A DNA stretch of 64,000 nt from Rhinopithecus roxellana (lineage: Eukaryota; Chordata; Mammalia; Primates; Cercopithecidae): assembly GCF_007565055.1 (NCBI RefSeq), contig NC_044560.1, positions 50,429,030-50,493,029 on the forward strand. The letters are read 5' to 3'. The notes below the pieces were generated by a model that was not told where the DNA came from, searched no databases, and worked only from the letters and a program-made list of their open reading frames with translations. The translations under genes and the position numbers were made by a program. Positions 31,467-42,177 of the stretch are shown in pieces. Position 1 is the first letter of the stretch. Each line of letters begins with the position of its first letter.

Positions 31467-31724
31467 GTAGAATGAAAAAGCTGGAGGCACCCCAGTGTGC
31501 CCTATTTACAAACCACTTAGTTCTTTCCGGGTGTTATTTGATTTTCTCCTTCACTGAGAAATGGGGAGACATCAGAATGAGTGATGTGCTAGAGAGAGGC
31601 CTCCCGACCATCCCTCAGCCTCCCTCGGCCCCTCGGTCTCTTTCGTGTGACAGGATGCCCTCAATTACTCTCTCTGGGGGGGTCCCAGTCAGAAAGAAGA
31701 TAGAGCCAACCATCTGTTACCGAC

Positions 31725-31860
31725 TCCAGTGAGCAATTTAATTTCCTCTTGTTCCCAATGAGGAGGATTTCGTAAGTACATAAATTACCGTCAGCCCTGC
31801 TTAATCAGAAACTGGCGGTCTAAAGGGGCAGAGACGGTCAAGCCAGAGACACCCACTGAC
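31725..31860. promoter_or_regulatory. Candidate conserved non-coding element
   Basis: Repeat-free sequence with 'gagcaatttaatttcctctt', 'gtacataaattaccgtcagc' and 'tgcttaatcagaaactggcg'. It looks unlike its repeat neighbours. This is an inference from texture only. Confidence 0.3.
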
Positions 31861-31914
31861 CGGGACCTACCTGGAGGACATTTTGCACGCTGGTAGTAAA
31901 ACCATATGAGAGAA

Positions 31915-32080
31915 ATGTCAGACACAGAAACTTCCTTAGAGATCATCCAATCTGACACCTCTTTTATAACTGGGGAAATCAGAGCCAGAAAGGAAAAATG
32001 ATCTGTCTAGCTAGACAGGGCAGAGTTAGGACTTGAAGAGCCCAATTCCCAAATTCACTCTTCCCAACACAACACCAGGT
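31915..32080 (-). mobile_element. MIR3/L3-type SINE-LINE remnant, reverse orientation
   Basis: 'agagatcatccaatctgaca' and 'ataactggggaaatcagagc' resemble the widespread phrase that normally reads 'agatcatctagtccaacccc' then 'gaggaaactgaggccc'. The family assignment between MIR3 and L3 is uncertain. Confidence 0.55.
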
Positions 32081-32194
32081 AGAAAGAATGACTTGATTAC
32101 TTGACGTTTGGTTTAATCTCTAGAGGTAGAATAAGAAAACAATAGTCATGGTAACAATGACAAACACAAGAGCTACACTGTATGTAGCCAGCAC

Positions 32195-32330
32195 TGAGAG
32201 AGGCAGACAGTGTGGATTTACAGAGTGGGCTCTGGAGCCAGGCTGCCTGGGTTTAAATCCCAGTTTTGTCACTTAATAGCTGTGTGGCCGGAGGGCAAGT
32301 TCCTTAACCTCTGGGACTTAGAGCAGACAT
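32195..32330 (+). mobile_element. MIR SINE
   Basis: 'gctctggagccaggctgcct', 'gggtttaaatcccagttttg' and 'taatagctgtgtggccggag' are a well-preserved MIR 5' half. Confidence 0.9.
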
Positions 32331-32768
32331 TATGAGTTCTTGGCATCTATCCCTTCAGATCCCTTCAGTATTTGCATCTGATCCAGCCCCACTTTCTATG
32401 GCCAACACCTGCATCTTTGTTGGAGGACTGCGTTTGGGCCTCCAGAACCCACTTTGTCAGTGTGCATTGCAGGCCCAGGCTTCTGGGGGCAGCTTTTAAC
32501 CAACAACTGACAGATAATGAGGGTATAAATGCCCCAACTCCCTTGCCTCTTGACTGGGATAGTTCCAAGTCATGTGTTTTGCACTATTTTTCACAGTTTC
32601 CCCGAAAGATTAAGCACTAGTTACCCACTGTAGTAGCTGACTTAATCATGCAGTTATTGGCTGGCTGCCCTTTTCCTGATGTTACCCATGCTCTTGGCAC
32701 CTCTCCAGAAATTATTTGCACTTGAGCCCTTGTCTCAGGATCTGCCTCTGGTTGGTTAGTCCAAGATC
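32331..32768. other. No gene; possible old LTR-like remnant
   Basis: 'gattgttccaagtcat'-like sequence ('gggatagttccaagtcatgt') and 'gatctgcctctggttggtta' hint at an old LTR or MER repeat that I cannot name. The opposite frames at 32365-32568 and 32372-32620 cover each other. Confidence 0.35.
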
Positions 32769-32769
32769 A

Positions 32770-32915
32770 GACAGTGCCTCAGCCTTCTCATCTATAAAAC
32801 GATGATAATAATAGTTCTTATATCACAGAGTTGTTAGGGCTAAATGGCTTAAAATGCAAAGAACCATGCCTGCCATTTAGTGAGAATTCAACAAATATTA
32901 GCTATGTGTCTGATA
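32770..32915 (+). mobile_element. MIR SINE, 3' half
   Basis: 'ctcagccttctcatctataa', 'aacgatgataataatagttc' and 'gagttgttagggctaaatgg' match forward MIR. Confidence 0.82.
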
Positions 32916-32934
32916 AACACTTATTTCATTAACT

Positions 32935-33090
32935 ACCTTGTTAAGTCCATACTGTACATACTATTACTACCATTATACAAATAAGACCATCTGAGCTCAG
33001 AGAGGTTAAATACTTCTCCCGAAGACATGCAGTTGTAAGGAAAATGTCAAGATCCAAACACAAATTTGCTTTCAAAGCTCCTTCCATTTT
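32935..33090 (-). mobile_element. MIR SINE, reverse orientation
   Basis: 'accattatacaaataagacc', 'gagctcagagaggttaaata' and 'gaagacatgcagttgtaagg' match reverse MIR. It lies tail-to-tail with the previous copy. Confidence 0.78.
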
Positions 33091-33199
33091 TGCCTTGGCC
33101 AGGAGGTTCTCCTCAATACACCCAGGCTGGGTCAAGGGTCCCTCCTCTTGTGCTCCTGCGACCTCAGCCACAGCATTTGCTTCAGGTTATTAATATGGT

Positions 33200-33315
33200 C
33201 CTCCTGCTTGTTGAACTATTCCTTTAAGCTATGAGCTAGGCATCTCTGTAAGCTCAGCATCTAGCCCAGTGCCCAGCACGTAGTAGGTTCTGGTGAGTGC
33301 TGAATAAATGAGAAC
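33200..33315 (+). mobile_element. L2 3' terminus
   Basis: 'agctatgagctaggcatctc', 'tagcccagtgcccagcacgt' and 'gagtgctgaataaatgagaa' follow the L2 3' end. Confidence 0.8.
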
Positions 33316-33722
33316 ACAAACCCCAAGCAGTGCGTCAGCTGCGGAGGCAGGCAGAGGGTGAAGCTGGGCGTGAAAGTCTGTCTCGTGGCCTTCAGATTTC
33401 AACTGGAAGCATCTTGGAAATCTTCCCAGGAAATTCTCTTCTCCTCCCACACCTGCTGCAGACAGGATTTGTAAATATGGTTGGATGGGTCTCTTGCGGG
33501 GGTTCCACAATTTCATCAAGGTGTCTAGTCCTCCCTAAAATCTTGTTAGGAAGACAAGGATCTCCCAGGTGACCACGTAGAGATAAGCAGGAGTCTCACC
33601 ACAGTAACTGCTCCATTGTGAAGTCATGCTGGACTGGCAGAAGCTTCCAAGGACTGTTACAAAATATGAGAAAAAACAGGCAGGAGATGAAAAGTGGGTT
33701 AATGAGGCTGAAAATACAGATC
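33316..33722. other. No gene; unassigned sequence
   Basis: The overlapping frames 33229-33519 (minus) and 33330-33572 (plus) have no recognisable content. Confidence 0.45.
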
Positions 33723-33724
33723 TT

Positions 33725-33796
33725 CTAATGATAATGATCGTCATAATCACCCCCAGCTCTTTTGGATGCTTTATACACACTGGCCTCAACATATTG
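33725..33796 (-). mobile_element. MIR SINE 3' fragment, reverse orientation
   Basis: 'taatgataatgatcgtcata' with 'tgctttatacacactggcct' matches the start of a reverse MIR. Confidence 0.5.
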
Positions 33797-33797
33797 T

Positions 33798-34010
33798 GTA
33801 AGAATCAACATTCTGGAATCAACACTGCCTGAGTTTGAATCTTTCTCTGTCACTTACTAGCTGTGTGGTCCTGGACAAATTATTCAGTCCCTCGGTGCCT
33901 CATTTGTCTTACTTGTAAAATGGGCATGATACCTACTTTCCTCACAGGATTGCATAGATAAATAGCATATACAATGCTGGGGGCAGTGGCCTCACACAGA
34001 GTAAGCGAGT
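33798..34010 (+). mobile_element. MIR SINE, nearly full length
   Basis: 'ctgcctgagtttgaatcttt', 'cacttactagctgtgtggtc' and 'cttacttgtaaaatgggcat' follow forward MIR. Confidence 0.9.
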
Positions 34011-34027
34011 AGGCAATTTCTGGTTTT

Positions 34028-34111
34028 TACCAGGCACTGAATAACACTTGAAGGAATAAACAGTGGACTAAGACAATCTCTGTTCTCAGGAAGCTTCAGA
34101 ATCTAGGATTG
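34028..34111 (-). mobile_element. L2 LINE, 3' part, reverse orientation (piece 1)
   Basis: 'accaggcactgaataacact' and 'tctcaggaagcttcagaatc' match reverse L2. A short insertion interrupts it at 34112. Confidence 0.6.
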
Positions 34112-34190
34112 AGGTCGCTAAACTTTTTTGATTATGTACCTCATCTATAATAAAAAGTTTGAGCATATTCCTCCAATAAATGTTTCTTTA
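34112..34190. repeat. Unidentified interspersed repeat inserted in L2
   Basis: 'ttttttgattatgtacctca' and 'aataaaaagtttgagcatat' resemble 12893-12945 in order and spacing, so the two are copies of one family. I do not recognise which. Confidence 0.45.
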
Positions 34191-34500
34191 TTGAAGGGGG
34201 ATGGGTGATAAAACTAAAAAGAAGATACTGAGGAGCATAGAGAAGCAGTATCCAGCCCAGCCCTGGGGGTGGTGACCAGTGGAAGTCATGAAAGACTTCC
34301 TGGAGGAGGTGATACTTGAAGTGAGTTATGTGGGATACATCAGTTAACTGAGCAGAGAGGTGGGGAGAGAGCTTTCCAGACAAAGGAGATATCCTGGGCC
34401 CAAGATGATAATTGGGTAGTGAAAGGACAGTTTGAGAAATGTTGAAAAGCATGGTGAGGCCAGGATGTTGGGTGGGTGGGGAACGGTAACTCTGCTGCTT
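34191..34500 (-). mobile_element. L2 LINE, 3' UTR part, reverse orientation (piece 2)
   Basis: 'gaaagacttcctggaggagg', 'tgatacttgaagtgagttat' and 'gaaaggacagtttgagaaat' continue reverse L2 after the insertion. The 103-codon minus frame (34141-34452) is L2 sequence. Confidence 0.75.
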
Positions 34501-35035
34501 GGGATATAGAACTGAATCCTATACAGAACCTGTTAGCTCCCAGGCCCTGGTCTCGACCCCCTCGCAGTCCCACCTCATGCCACCCTCCCTACGTCGCGCT
34601 GCCTCGCCCACAGTGACTGCCTTAGGTCCAGTTCTTCCAAACTGAACTCGAAGCCACGGATTCAAATGCAAGTAGTTTCTGCTCCAAGTATTCTCAGGAG
34701 AAAGCAACAGAAGCAGGAGAAAGAACAGGAAGAAGCCAAGTCAGAGGGTGATTTAGGTAGAGTTTCAGACTCAACTTAATCCAGCAGAAAGCTCTGGTGT
34801 AGAACTAACATCCCAGAATTTGTCCTGTGTTTTTTCACACTAGCCAGATACTGGCGCTGGACACCCGAGGAGCATGTGAATGTCCAGGCACTGCTGGCTC
34901 TCTGTACACCTGTGGTGTCTCCAGTGTCGGGCAAGCCTCTGAAGGTCACAGGAGTAAGTGAGCTGCTAGCAGCAAACACATAAGCAGGAGGGATCCCAGA
35001 GCGTGAGGGCAGGGGTGCAGTCGAGGAAACCAATA
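34501..35035. other. No gene; unassigned sequence
   Basis: Small minus frames (34340-34573, 34519-34707, 34776-35033) show nothing recognisable. I see no nameable repeat. Confidence 0.45.
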
Positions 35036-35039
35036 GTGC

Positions 35040-35320
35040 CCAACACCCTGGCCTTCTTTTAGTTCACTGAATGATCCCAGCTGTCTCCTTCCTACCTGAG
35101 GCCCTTCGTACCTGCTGCACCACTGCCTGGAACCCTCTCTCGCCCATTTCATCTGGCTAACTCCTCTCATCCTTTCCGTCACAGCTAAATACCATTTCCC
35201 CAGAGAAGCAGTCTGACCCTAAAGACTCGATTAGGCCCATCTGTTATTTGTTCTCAATGCAGCCTACATTTTCCTGCCTGTGACTTCATAGCAAATTGTA
35301 ATTAATAATGTATATAATTG
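35040..35320 (+). mobile_element. L2 LINE, 3' part
   Basis: 'ctgaggcccttcgtacctgc', 'cactgcctggaaccctctct' and 'ccatttccccagagaagcag' follow the L2 order 'cagggcctttgcacttgct ... tgcctggaacgctcttc ... ctcagagaggcctt'. Confidence 0.78.
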
Positions 35321-35334
35321 GTCCCCATGTATTA

Positions 35335-35640
35335 GGCAGAATTCTGTCATATGCAAATGACAGAAAACTCAAACTAGCTGAAGCGAAAAGAGTGAGATGG
35401 CTTGGGTGGCTGGAAAGGGTGCGAGTGCGACTCAGAATGGAAGGCGGACTGCAGCCACCAGGGCCTCAGAGAGAGGATGGGGCCTCCACACAGTCAGGTT
35501 CTTTCTCTCTCCTCATCTCCGAGGTTTGCTTGGCCTCCTCTGCTAATACTGCACATATGGAGGGAACACAGTCACTGGCATCTCCAGGTCCACACCTCAC
35601 AGCTGCTGGAAAGGTGTGATCGCCCTGCATGAGTCAAATG
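35335..35640 (+). mobile_element. Old interspersed repeat, family uncertain
   Basis: 'tgcaaatgacagaaaactca' and 'aactagctgaagcgaaaaga' followed by 'aggttctttctctctcctca' and 'cacctcacagctgctggaaa' match the same family as 61735-62150 ('gacaaaaacccaactcaaag', 'agcttaagaaacaaacaaaa'). The overlapping plus frames (35308-35619, 35402-35632) are repeat sequence. Confidence 0.5.
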
Positions 35641-35819
35641 CCCACCCACAGAACTGTCCCCACCCAGGACGTGGAGATGGGCTACTGCGAATGGCTGGGC
35701 CTTGGCCATGTGCTCACCCTGCTCAGAACTGCCACTGAGAGGGGCCTCAGAGTCACGTGACCTGAAAGGGCAGTGCTACTCCTCAAAGGACGTGTTGGCG
35801 TAGGGCTGGGCCCACCTAA

Positions 35820-36110
35820 TGCTATATCCCCCACAAATACTTACAGGTATTTTCTACAAGGTGTCAGCCACTGTTCTAGGTAATAGAGGATATGAAAGTA
35901 AAATCTAAGTTCTTGCTTGCGTTAGAACTTAATGGGGGAAGACAGAAAGCAAGCACATTGATAATCACAAATGTCTCAGGTGGTGATATGTGCTGTGGAG
36001 AAGAACAAAACCGGATACAGAGGGTGGAGGATGGTGAGGGGACACTATATTCCACAGCATGGTTAGAGATGACGTCTTGAAAATGGCACAGGCAGGTGCC
36101 AGATGGTAAG
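35820..36110 (-). mobile_element. L2 LINE, 3' part, reverse orientation
   Basis: 'ccactgttctaggtaataga', 'cagaaagcaagcacattgat' and 'ggtgatatgtgctgtggaga' follow reverse L2. Confidence 0.78.
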
Positions 36111-36214
36111 GCTCTTTCGTGCCGTTCTGATGGATTGGAACTGAGTCCTCCTGCCCGGCCTTCTCCCTCCTTTTCTTCTCTCCCTTCTTCTGTTCATTCT
36201 TTTGCAGTTTTTCT

Positions 36215-36405
36215 TAAAATGCGTCTTTAGACTGTATATATCAGAATGCCCAGTGGGGGCAGGGTACTTGTCAAAAATGCAGGTTCCCAGGCCTCTCCCA
36301 AGACCCAGAGATTCAGACTCCCTGGGGTGAGGCCTGAGAATCTGAATCATTAACCAGCTCTCCAGGCGACTCTTAGGCACATTTACGTTTTAACAAGTAT
36401 TCTCT
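36215..36405 (+). mobile_element. MER5A-like hAT DNA transposon
   Basis: 'aatgcaggttcccaggcctc', 'cccagagattcagactccct' and 'ggggtgaggcctgagaatct' then 'ttttaacaagtattctc' track MER5A past its centre to its right side. Confidence 0.7.
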
Positions 36406-36429
36406 AATGTGGTAATGAGATAAGAGAGG

Positions 36430-36680
36430 CTCTGAACAGGGAAGAAAACTGATCTCATGTGTGTTTTAGAAAGATAGGTCTGAAATCTACGCAGAGGGTG
36501 GCTGCAGGCCCAGAGACTGGGCTGTTGTCAAGCTCCCAGAGACTGAGAGAAAACATGTTGCCGGAGGTGGTGGGACAGAGAGAATGTTCAGGTGACAAAT
36601 GGAAAGGAACTGATGACTGCTTGAGTGTGGGGATGAAGGAGAAGAAGTGGTTCAAAGGCTTCCTGTGGTCCGACTAGTGT
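36430..36680 (-). mobile_element. Probable L2 LINE piece, reverse orientation
   Basis: 'gggaagaaaactgatctcat', 'gttttagaaagataggtctg' and 'gaggctgttg'-like sequence resemble the reverse L2 stretch that reads 'gtgacatgatctgatttacg ... aaagatcactctggctg'. It is strongly diverged. Confidence 0.5.
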
Positions 36681-37304
36681 ATGTGGGGGTAGCAATACCA
36701 TTCACCCAAATGGGAACTGTGAACATCACTGACATTGCACTTCCTTATTTAAATACTCTACATCCAAGAAGTCATGTTAGAGTCCCATATTAGAGGAGTA
36801 GCATTTGACTACATTGAGCAGATGGATACAAAAATTCTTAATTGTTTATTTTCTTTCTTGTCTTCCTAGTATTTCTTCTTTTTTGAGCTTCTGAACCTTT
36901 AATCAAAAGGGGTTGGTGTTAACCACTTGTTTTTGTAATCTTTGACATTAGTGTGATTCATTTGCCAAGGGGAGACCATTAAGAAGAAACCAACTTCATT
37001 TCCATGGAATGGAGTGAGAGATGGGGAATGATACTGAAGAGCTAAGAGACTCAATGCACTAAGAATGTGATGACCAGAACTTCTGGTTGTTCCAACTGGG
37101 AATCTTGGGTGAAGCTGGCTGCTTTGCTGGAGAAAGCTCCCCATTTCCACATACCTGTATAGAATCCTATAGGATAAGGGATATTTCCTTATCTCTCTTC
37201 ACTCTCCTCCAAAGCTCCAATGGATATATTCTAGGTACAACTAGCTAATAATAGGGTGTAAGAATTATATTAGATAATGCTTATAAAATTCTTGGCACTC
37301 CATG
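36681..37304. other. No gene; unassigned sequence
   Basis: An 83-codon minus frame (36899-37150) is the only frame of note, without recognisable content. Confidence 0.45.
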
Positions 37305-37480
37305 CCACTCCACTTCATTTCCTCAATGAAGGAGGCTGGGCAGATAATATTAGCCTCCTTCTACACATTCAGAGAAATGAAGTGATTTGCCTGCGATCAC
37401 ACAGCCAAGATAAAGATACGACTTCAAATCTTGGCCAGTAGTATTTTAAACTTTCTGTGTTTTTCACCACAGAGTAGGTG
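37305..37480 (-). mobile_element. MIR SINE, reverse orientation
   Basis: 'cattcagagaaatgaagtga', 'tttgcctgcgatcacacagc' and 'gacttcaaatcttggccagt' match reverse MIR. Confidence 0.78.
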
Positions 37481-37845
37481 AGGCTGGGCAAATTGTGAGG
37501 ACCTCAGTTAAACAGGCTGGTGCTGGGGATGGTTTCTATGCTAAGAAGAAAGATCATGACTAGTCTGAGAAGCTGAAGCAGCAGCCGTCTGATCCTCTAC
37601 CCCATGGTGGCCCTTTCCAGACCACAGACTGTGGTTTCTCTGCTCATCAGCAACCAAATCTAAATTCTCTCCAATATTTGTTTAATGACTCAGACGTGCT
37701 AAGGCTAGCTATCTTATAAATTATGGAACAGTTTAACTGAGTTAGGCCTGAGGCATAAATAACAGAGACTCTCCACCCAGTGACAGGGCACAAGGCTGGA
37801 GGCAGCAAAAACACAGTAATAGTGACAGAAAAAAGGACTATCTTC
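37481..37845. other. No gene; unassigned sequence
   Basis: Nothing recognised. The 152-codon minus frame 37714-38172 starts beyond and reaches into this stretch; most of it is L2 sequence. Confidence 0.45.
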
Positions 37846-37849
37846 CTCT

Positions 37850-38730
37850 TTTAGGAGAATGCTGACAGGGAGGAGGAAAGTAGATGAGAAGGGGGCTAGG
37901 CAGGAGGGAATTCCAGGACAAGGGGCTGACAGAGCAAAGGAAACAGGCCCTGGGGAAGAGGAGGGAGTAGCTTTGTGGAGGCAGAAGCTCGGTTTACTGG
38001 TGAACATGAAATCAACCTTGGGGGTGTCTGTGGGACGTCCAGTGGAGGTGTCTGATGAGGGCCTGAACACACGGGTTACCACTCCACTGTTAACATGTGG
38101 GAAACAGCTATAATGTATAAGATATGAGTGGTAGCTACGACCATGAGGGAAAAACAAGGTAATGGAGGGCATATCGAGTCAGAAAAGAAGAGAGAATGGA
38201 ACATCAGCAATTGAGTATACAGGAGAAAGATAAGCTTGTCATAGAGACTGGGACAGAAAGGCTAGAATCTGAACAGAAAAAAGTTCTACCAGAGTTCCGA
38301 ATCCTGAAGGAGGAGGATGCAGCCATTGCTAGATATGGGGAAATATACAAAAGCAGAGAAAAAATACCCTGACTACTCTCCTCCTGCTTACCAATCTCCC
38401 ATTGGATGAACCCAATCTGAAGTCAACCAGTAAGGGGGTCCCAAGTAATGCAATCCACAAGGCCTAACTCTCAAAGATACAAGTCCTTGAGGGCATCTGC
38501 TATTTCCTACATTCTGGAAATGAGAGTTTTGAGAACATAGGAGTGCTCAGGGAACAATGTCAAATGATACTAAAGCTCCTTCACTGGAAGTCTTTGATGA
38601 CTTTGGAGGAAGAAGTTTTGGTAAAATGGTTGGAGCTAAAGCTTGATTACTGGGTGGGGAGACTGTGGAGACAGTGAAATTAGGTTATTTTTTCAAGAAG
38701 TTTGACTGAGAAGGAAGTGAGTGAGCTGCG
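37850..38730 (-). mobile_element. L2 LINE, ORF2/RT-region part, reverse orientation
   Basis: 'gtctgtgggacgtccagtgg', 'gaacaatgtcaaatgatact' and 'tttcaagaagtttgactgag' match the reverse complement of the L2 reverse-transcriptase region. It is full of stops and indels and not functional. A minus-strand frame of 152 codons (37714-38172) is its remnant. A second L2 in plus orientation starts 135 bp further on. Confidence 0.7.
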
Positions 38731-38864
38731 GCATTCAGGGGATGGACTTTGTTTAATTTTCTAAATGTGACTCATATCTTTGGGATGTCAAAGCAACCTC
38801 TTAACGTTGCAGTGTACCAGGCTGGACTTTGGTTCTTTTCTTCACCTATAACGTTACACACACT

Positions 38865-39636
38865 ATATTGGTGACCTATCCATTCTAATAGCATTAAATG
38901 CCATCTATATGGTGATAAATCCCAAATTTATGTCTCCCACTCAGATCTCTTTCTTAAAACCAAGACTCATAGATATCCCCAACTCAAAAAGGAATCCTCC
39001 ATCTTCCTTCTTCCTAAATCTGCCCCATATGCAGCCTCCTCCATCTCAGTGGAAGCAGCTTCATCCTTTCTACTTCTCTGCTGTTCTCACATGAAATCAT
39101 CCTTGTGTTTTTTCTTTCTCTCATGTTCCATATCCAAGCCCTCAGGAAATCCTGTTGGCTCTACTGTTTATATCCAGAGAGCTACTACTACATTCACAGA
39201 GCTACTACTTCTCACTATCTCTACTTCTATTACTGTAGTCTCAGGCATCATCCTTGCTATTCTTGCTTGGATTATTTCAATAGCCTCTTATGCTAATTCT
39301 GCCTTTCCTTGCCCCTTAAAGTCTGTTCTCAACACGGTAGTAAGAGTGATCCTTTAGAAATGTAAGTCAGATGTCACTTTTCTGATCAAAACCCAAACAT
39401 GAACCCCATTTCACTCAATCAAAGCCAAAATTCTTCAGTAGCCTACATGATCTGTGCCCTTATATTTCTCTTTCTGATATCACCTCTCTTTATACTTGCC
39501 CATACTCTACTCCTACCTCATATACCTCCTTGCTGTTTTTCAAGAACTCCAGGAAGCTCCCACTTGGGAGCATTTGCATTGCCTCTCCCTTCTGCCTAGA
39601 ATGGTCTTCCTCCAGATATTCATGTGGTTAACTCCT
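38865..39636 (+). mobile_element. L2 LINE, ORF2 3' part (piece 1)
   Basis: 'catctatatggtgataaatc', 'tcctgttggctctactgttt', 'cttggattatttcaatagcc' and 'gtagcctacatgatctgtgc' keep the L2 ORF2 order. The 'ctatatggtgataaatc' stretch corresponds to the degenerate catalytic Y-x-D-D region of the reverse transcriptase, now mutated. An LTR interrupts it at 39637 and the 3' UTR resumes at 40122. Confidence 0.85.
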
Positions 39637-40121
<485 letters not shown>

Positions 40122-40290
40122 CCCCCTACTTCTTAAAATCTCTTCTCAAATGTCATCTTCTCAGGGAGACTTACCCTGACCACATTGTTTAGAATCACAA
40201 CCTATCCACCTTCCTCTTTCCCACACTTCTGACCCTCTTACCCTCCCTACTGTTTACTCATAGGGCTTTTTGTTAAGAGGGATAGTTAAG
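40122..40290 (+). mobile_element. L2 LINE, 3' UTR (piece 2)
   Basis: 'ctcttctcaaatgtcatctt' and 'ctcagggagacttaccctga' continue the L2 broken by the LTR. 'gtttactcatagggcttttt' follows. Confidence 0.8.
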
Positions 40291-40985
40291 ACTAGTTAAG
40301 ACTGCCTGTGTGAAGTACCCACCAAATGTGCAATCCTGCCACCTTCTTGAGAGAAGCCCTACAGTCTGGCTGGTGCCCTGGGTGAGAACGAAATAGGCGG
40401 GGTGTGGGAGGCCCCTCTTGGCTGCTCAAGCTCTGCTTTCTCACACAGCCTACAACCTCATTATCCACACATGGGAGCACAGGCACTCGCCTCCGGGTAC
40501 TGTATGAGTCGGCTTGCAAAGAGGAATGAATGCCTGGGAGGCAGACAGGATGCTGAGGCAAAGCTGGCAGCCAGCAGGAGGGGCCAGCCCTCTTCCCTGA
40601 TGTCATCACATGAAGGGAGCTGTGGGGAGGGCCCGCAGAGCAGGAACTCCAGCTGTGGAGCTGCAAAAGAAGCCCAGTTCATGTAGACTCCTCTGTCCAT
40701 GAGTGGGGAGGGATGATTTAGAGCTCACAGAAAGTGCCCAGCCTCCTCCTACCTCCAGGAAAACAATCCTGTTATTGGAGCAAAGTGTCAGTTTGGGATG
40801 CATTTGTGCCAGGCTCTGAATGGGAGAGAGCGAGGTGGTCTTGGTCTTTAGGGAGCTCTTGGTTGGGGCAGGGGGAGGAGTGAGAGCAGGCAAGTAAATA
40901 CTTCCTGTTTTGTATTATTAGTAAGCAAAGAGACCCTGCTGCAGACTTGGCAGGTAGGCCTGGTGGAAGAGGCAACCTCTAATTT
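40291..40985. other. No gene; unassigned GC-richer sequence
   Basis: The frames 40292-40666 (minus, 124 codons), 40402-40686 (plus) and 40606-40893 (minus) overlap on both strands and show no recognisable domain. I see no nameable repeat. Confidence 0.45.
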
Positions 40986-40989
40986 ATGT

Positions 40990-41430
40990 CTTGACTCATT
41001 TATTCATTCATTCAACCAGTATTTGTGAGGAATCAGCCATGTATCAGGAGACGTTGTGTCAGGTGCTGGCGATACAATCATGAGTCAAAAAAAATTTTTT
41101 TTCTTTGATTTTGAGGAACTTAGGGTCTTGGAGAGAAGACAGATGTAACAAGTACACCGAAAACAATGTAAAATTAAAATGTGTTTTTGTTAAACGCCAT
41201 TAAGAAAAATAATAGGAACTTTTAGGTGGAGTGTCTAGGGTAGGGTTCCTCCCATCCCTAAGAAAGAGAGATTCACTCCAAGAGCTGTAGGATGTCAAGA
41301 AAGCAGCCATGCAAAGGATGGGCATGGAGAGCATTCCAGGCAGAGACCCTGAGATAGGAGGAGCTTGGGGAACCGAGGAGAAGTAGGGACAGCCTGGACG
41401 CGGCATTCTTGGCATGACATGGCAATGAGT
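40990..41430 (-). mobile_element. L2 LINE, 3' UTR part, reverse orientation
   Basis: 'tcatttattcattcattcaa', 'tggcgatacaatcatgagtc', 'ggagagcattccaggcagag' and 'cctgagataggaggagcttg' follow reverse L2 over 440 bp. Confidence 0.88.
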
Positions 41431-41700
41431 GGGGAGTCTAGGCCCTTACACATTTGTTCCAAACCCATCCCTCCAGAGCTTCTGCGAAATCTGTGCTCAA
41501 GCCCTGGTCAGCTTCATACCAATCCTCAGGCCATTGGCCCATAATCTCACATGTCAAATCCTCCTGAAGTGGTCACGCTTTCCTCTGAGTTCTCAGCCTG
41601 GAGTTATAACTCATCAGTTCACATCTGTCTCCCCGGCAAGGGTGTCAGGCCTCTGTGTGCAGAGTCCATGGCTTAGACCAGGTAGGTGATCAACAAATGT
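41431..41700. other. No gene; unassigned sequence
   Basis: The 86-codon plus frame 41429-41689 has no recognisable content. Confidence 0.4.
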
Positions 41701-41706
41701 GTCCAA

Positions 41707-41757
41707 AGAAGGGAAGAAGGAAGAAAGGAAAGAAAAAAAAGGGAAGAAGAAAAGAGC
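41707..41757. repeat. Purine-rich (GGAA/GAA) tract
   Basis: About 50 bp made only of G and A ('gaagggaagaaggaagaaag'). It is a mirror-type purine tract with homopurine-homopyrimidine strand asymmetry. Confidence 0.85.
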
Positions 41758-41883
41758 TAACTGTTAAACAACAGCATAGATACTTAATACTTGCAAAGGA
41801 TATATTCAAAAAGCTTCATAAATCTAGATATTTGTAAATATCTGTGTAAAATATATATTTTTGTTACAAAACTTTTTCTTTTT

Positions 41884-42163
41884 CTTCTTTTTTTTTTTTT
41901 TTTTTGAGACAAAGTCTCGCTCTGTTGCCAGGCTGGAGTGCAGTGGCGCGTTCTTGGCTCACTGCAACCTCCGCCTCCTGGCTTCAAGCGATTCTCCTGC
42001 CTCAGCCTCCCAAGCAGCTGGGATTACAGGCACGTGCCACCACACCCAGCTAATTTTTGTATTTTTCGTAGAGACCGGGTTTTGCCATGTTGACCAGGAT
42101 GGTCTCAAACTCCTGACCTCGTGATCCTTCCGCCTCGGCCTCCCAGAGTGCTGGGATTACAGG
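41884..42163 (-). mobile_element. AluS element, reverse orientation, 5'-truncated
   Basis: From the T tract and 'gagacaaagtctcgctctgt' to 'gtgctgggattacag', lacking the last 22 or so bases ('gcgtgagccaccgcgcccgg' region). A 14-bp perfect duplication, aactttttcttttt, flanks it at 41870-41883 and 42164-42177, proving that the truncation occurred at insertion. Confidence 0.95.
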
Positions 42164-42177
42164 AACTTTTTCTTTTT

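Noticed and set aside
37714..38172. 152-codon minus frame as a cellular gene
   Set aside because: It is largely decayed L2 sequence.
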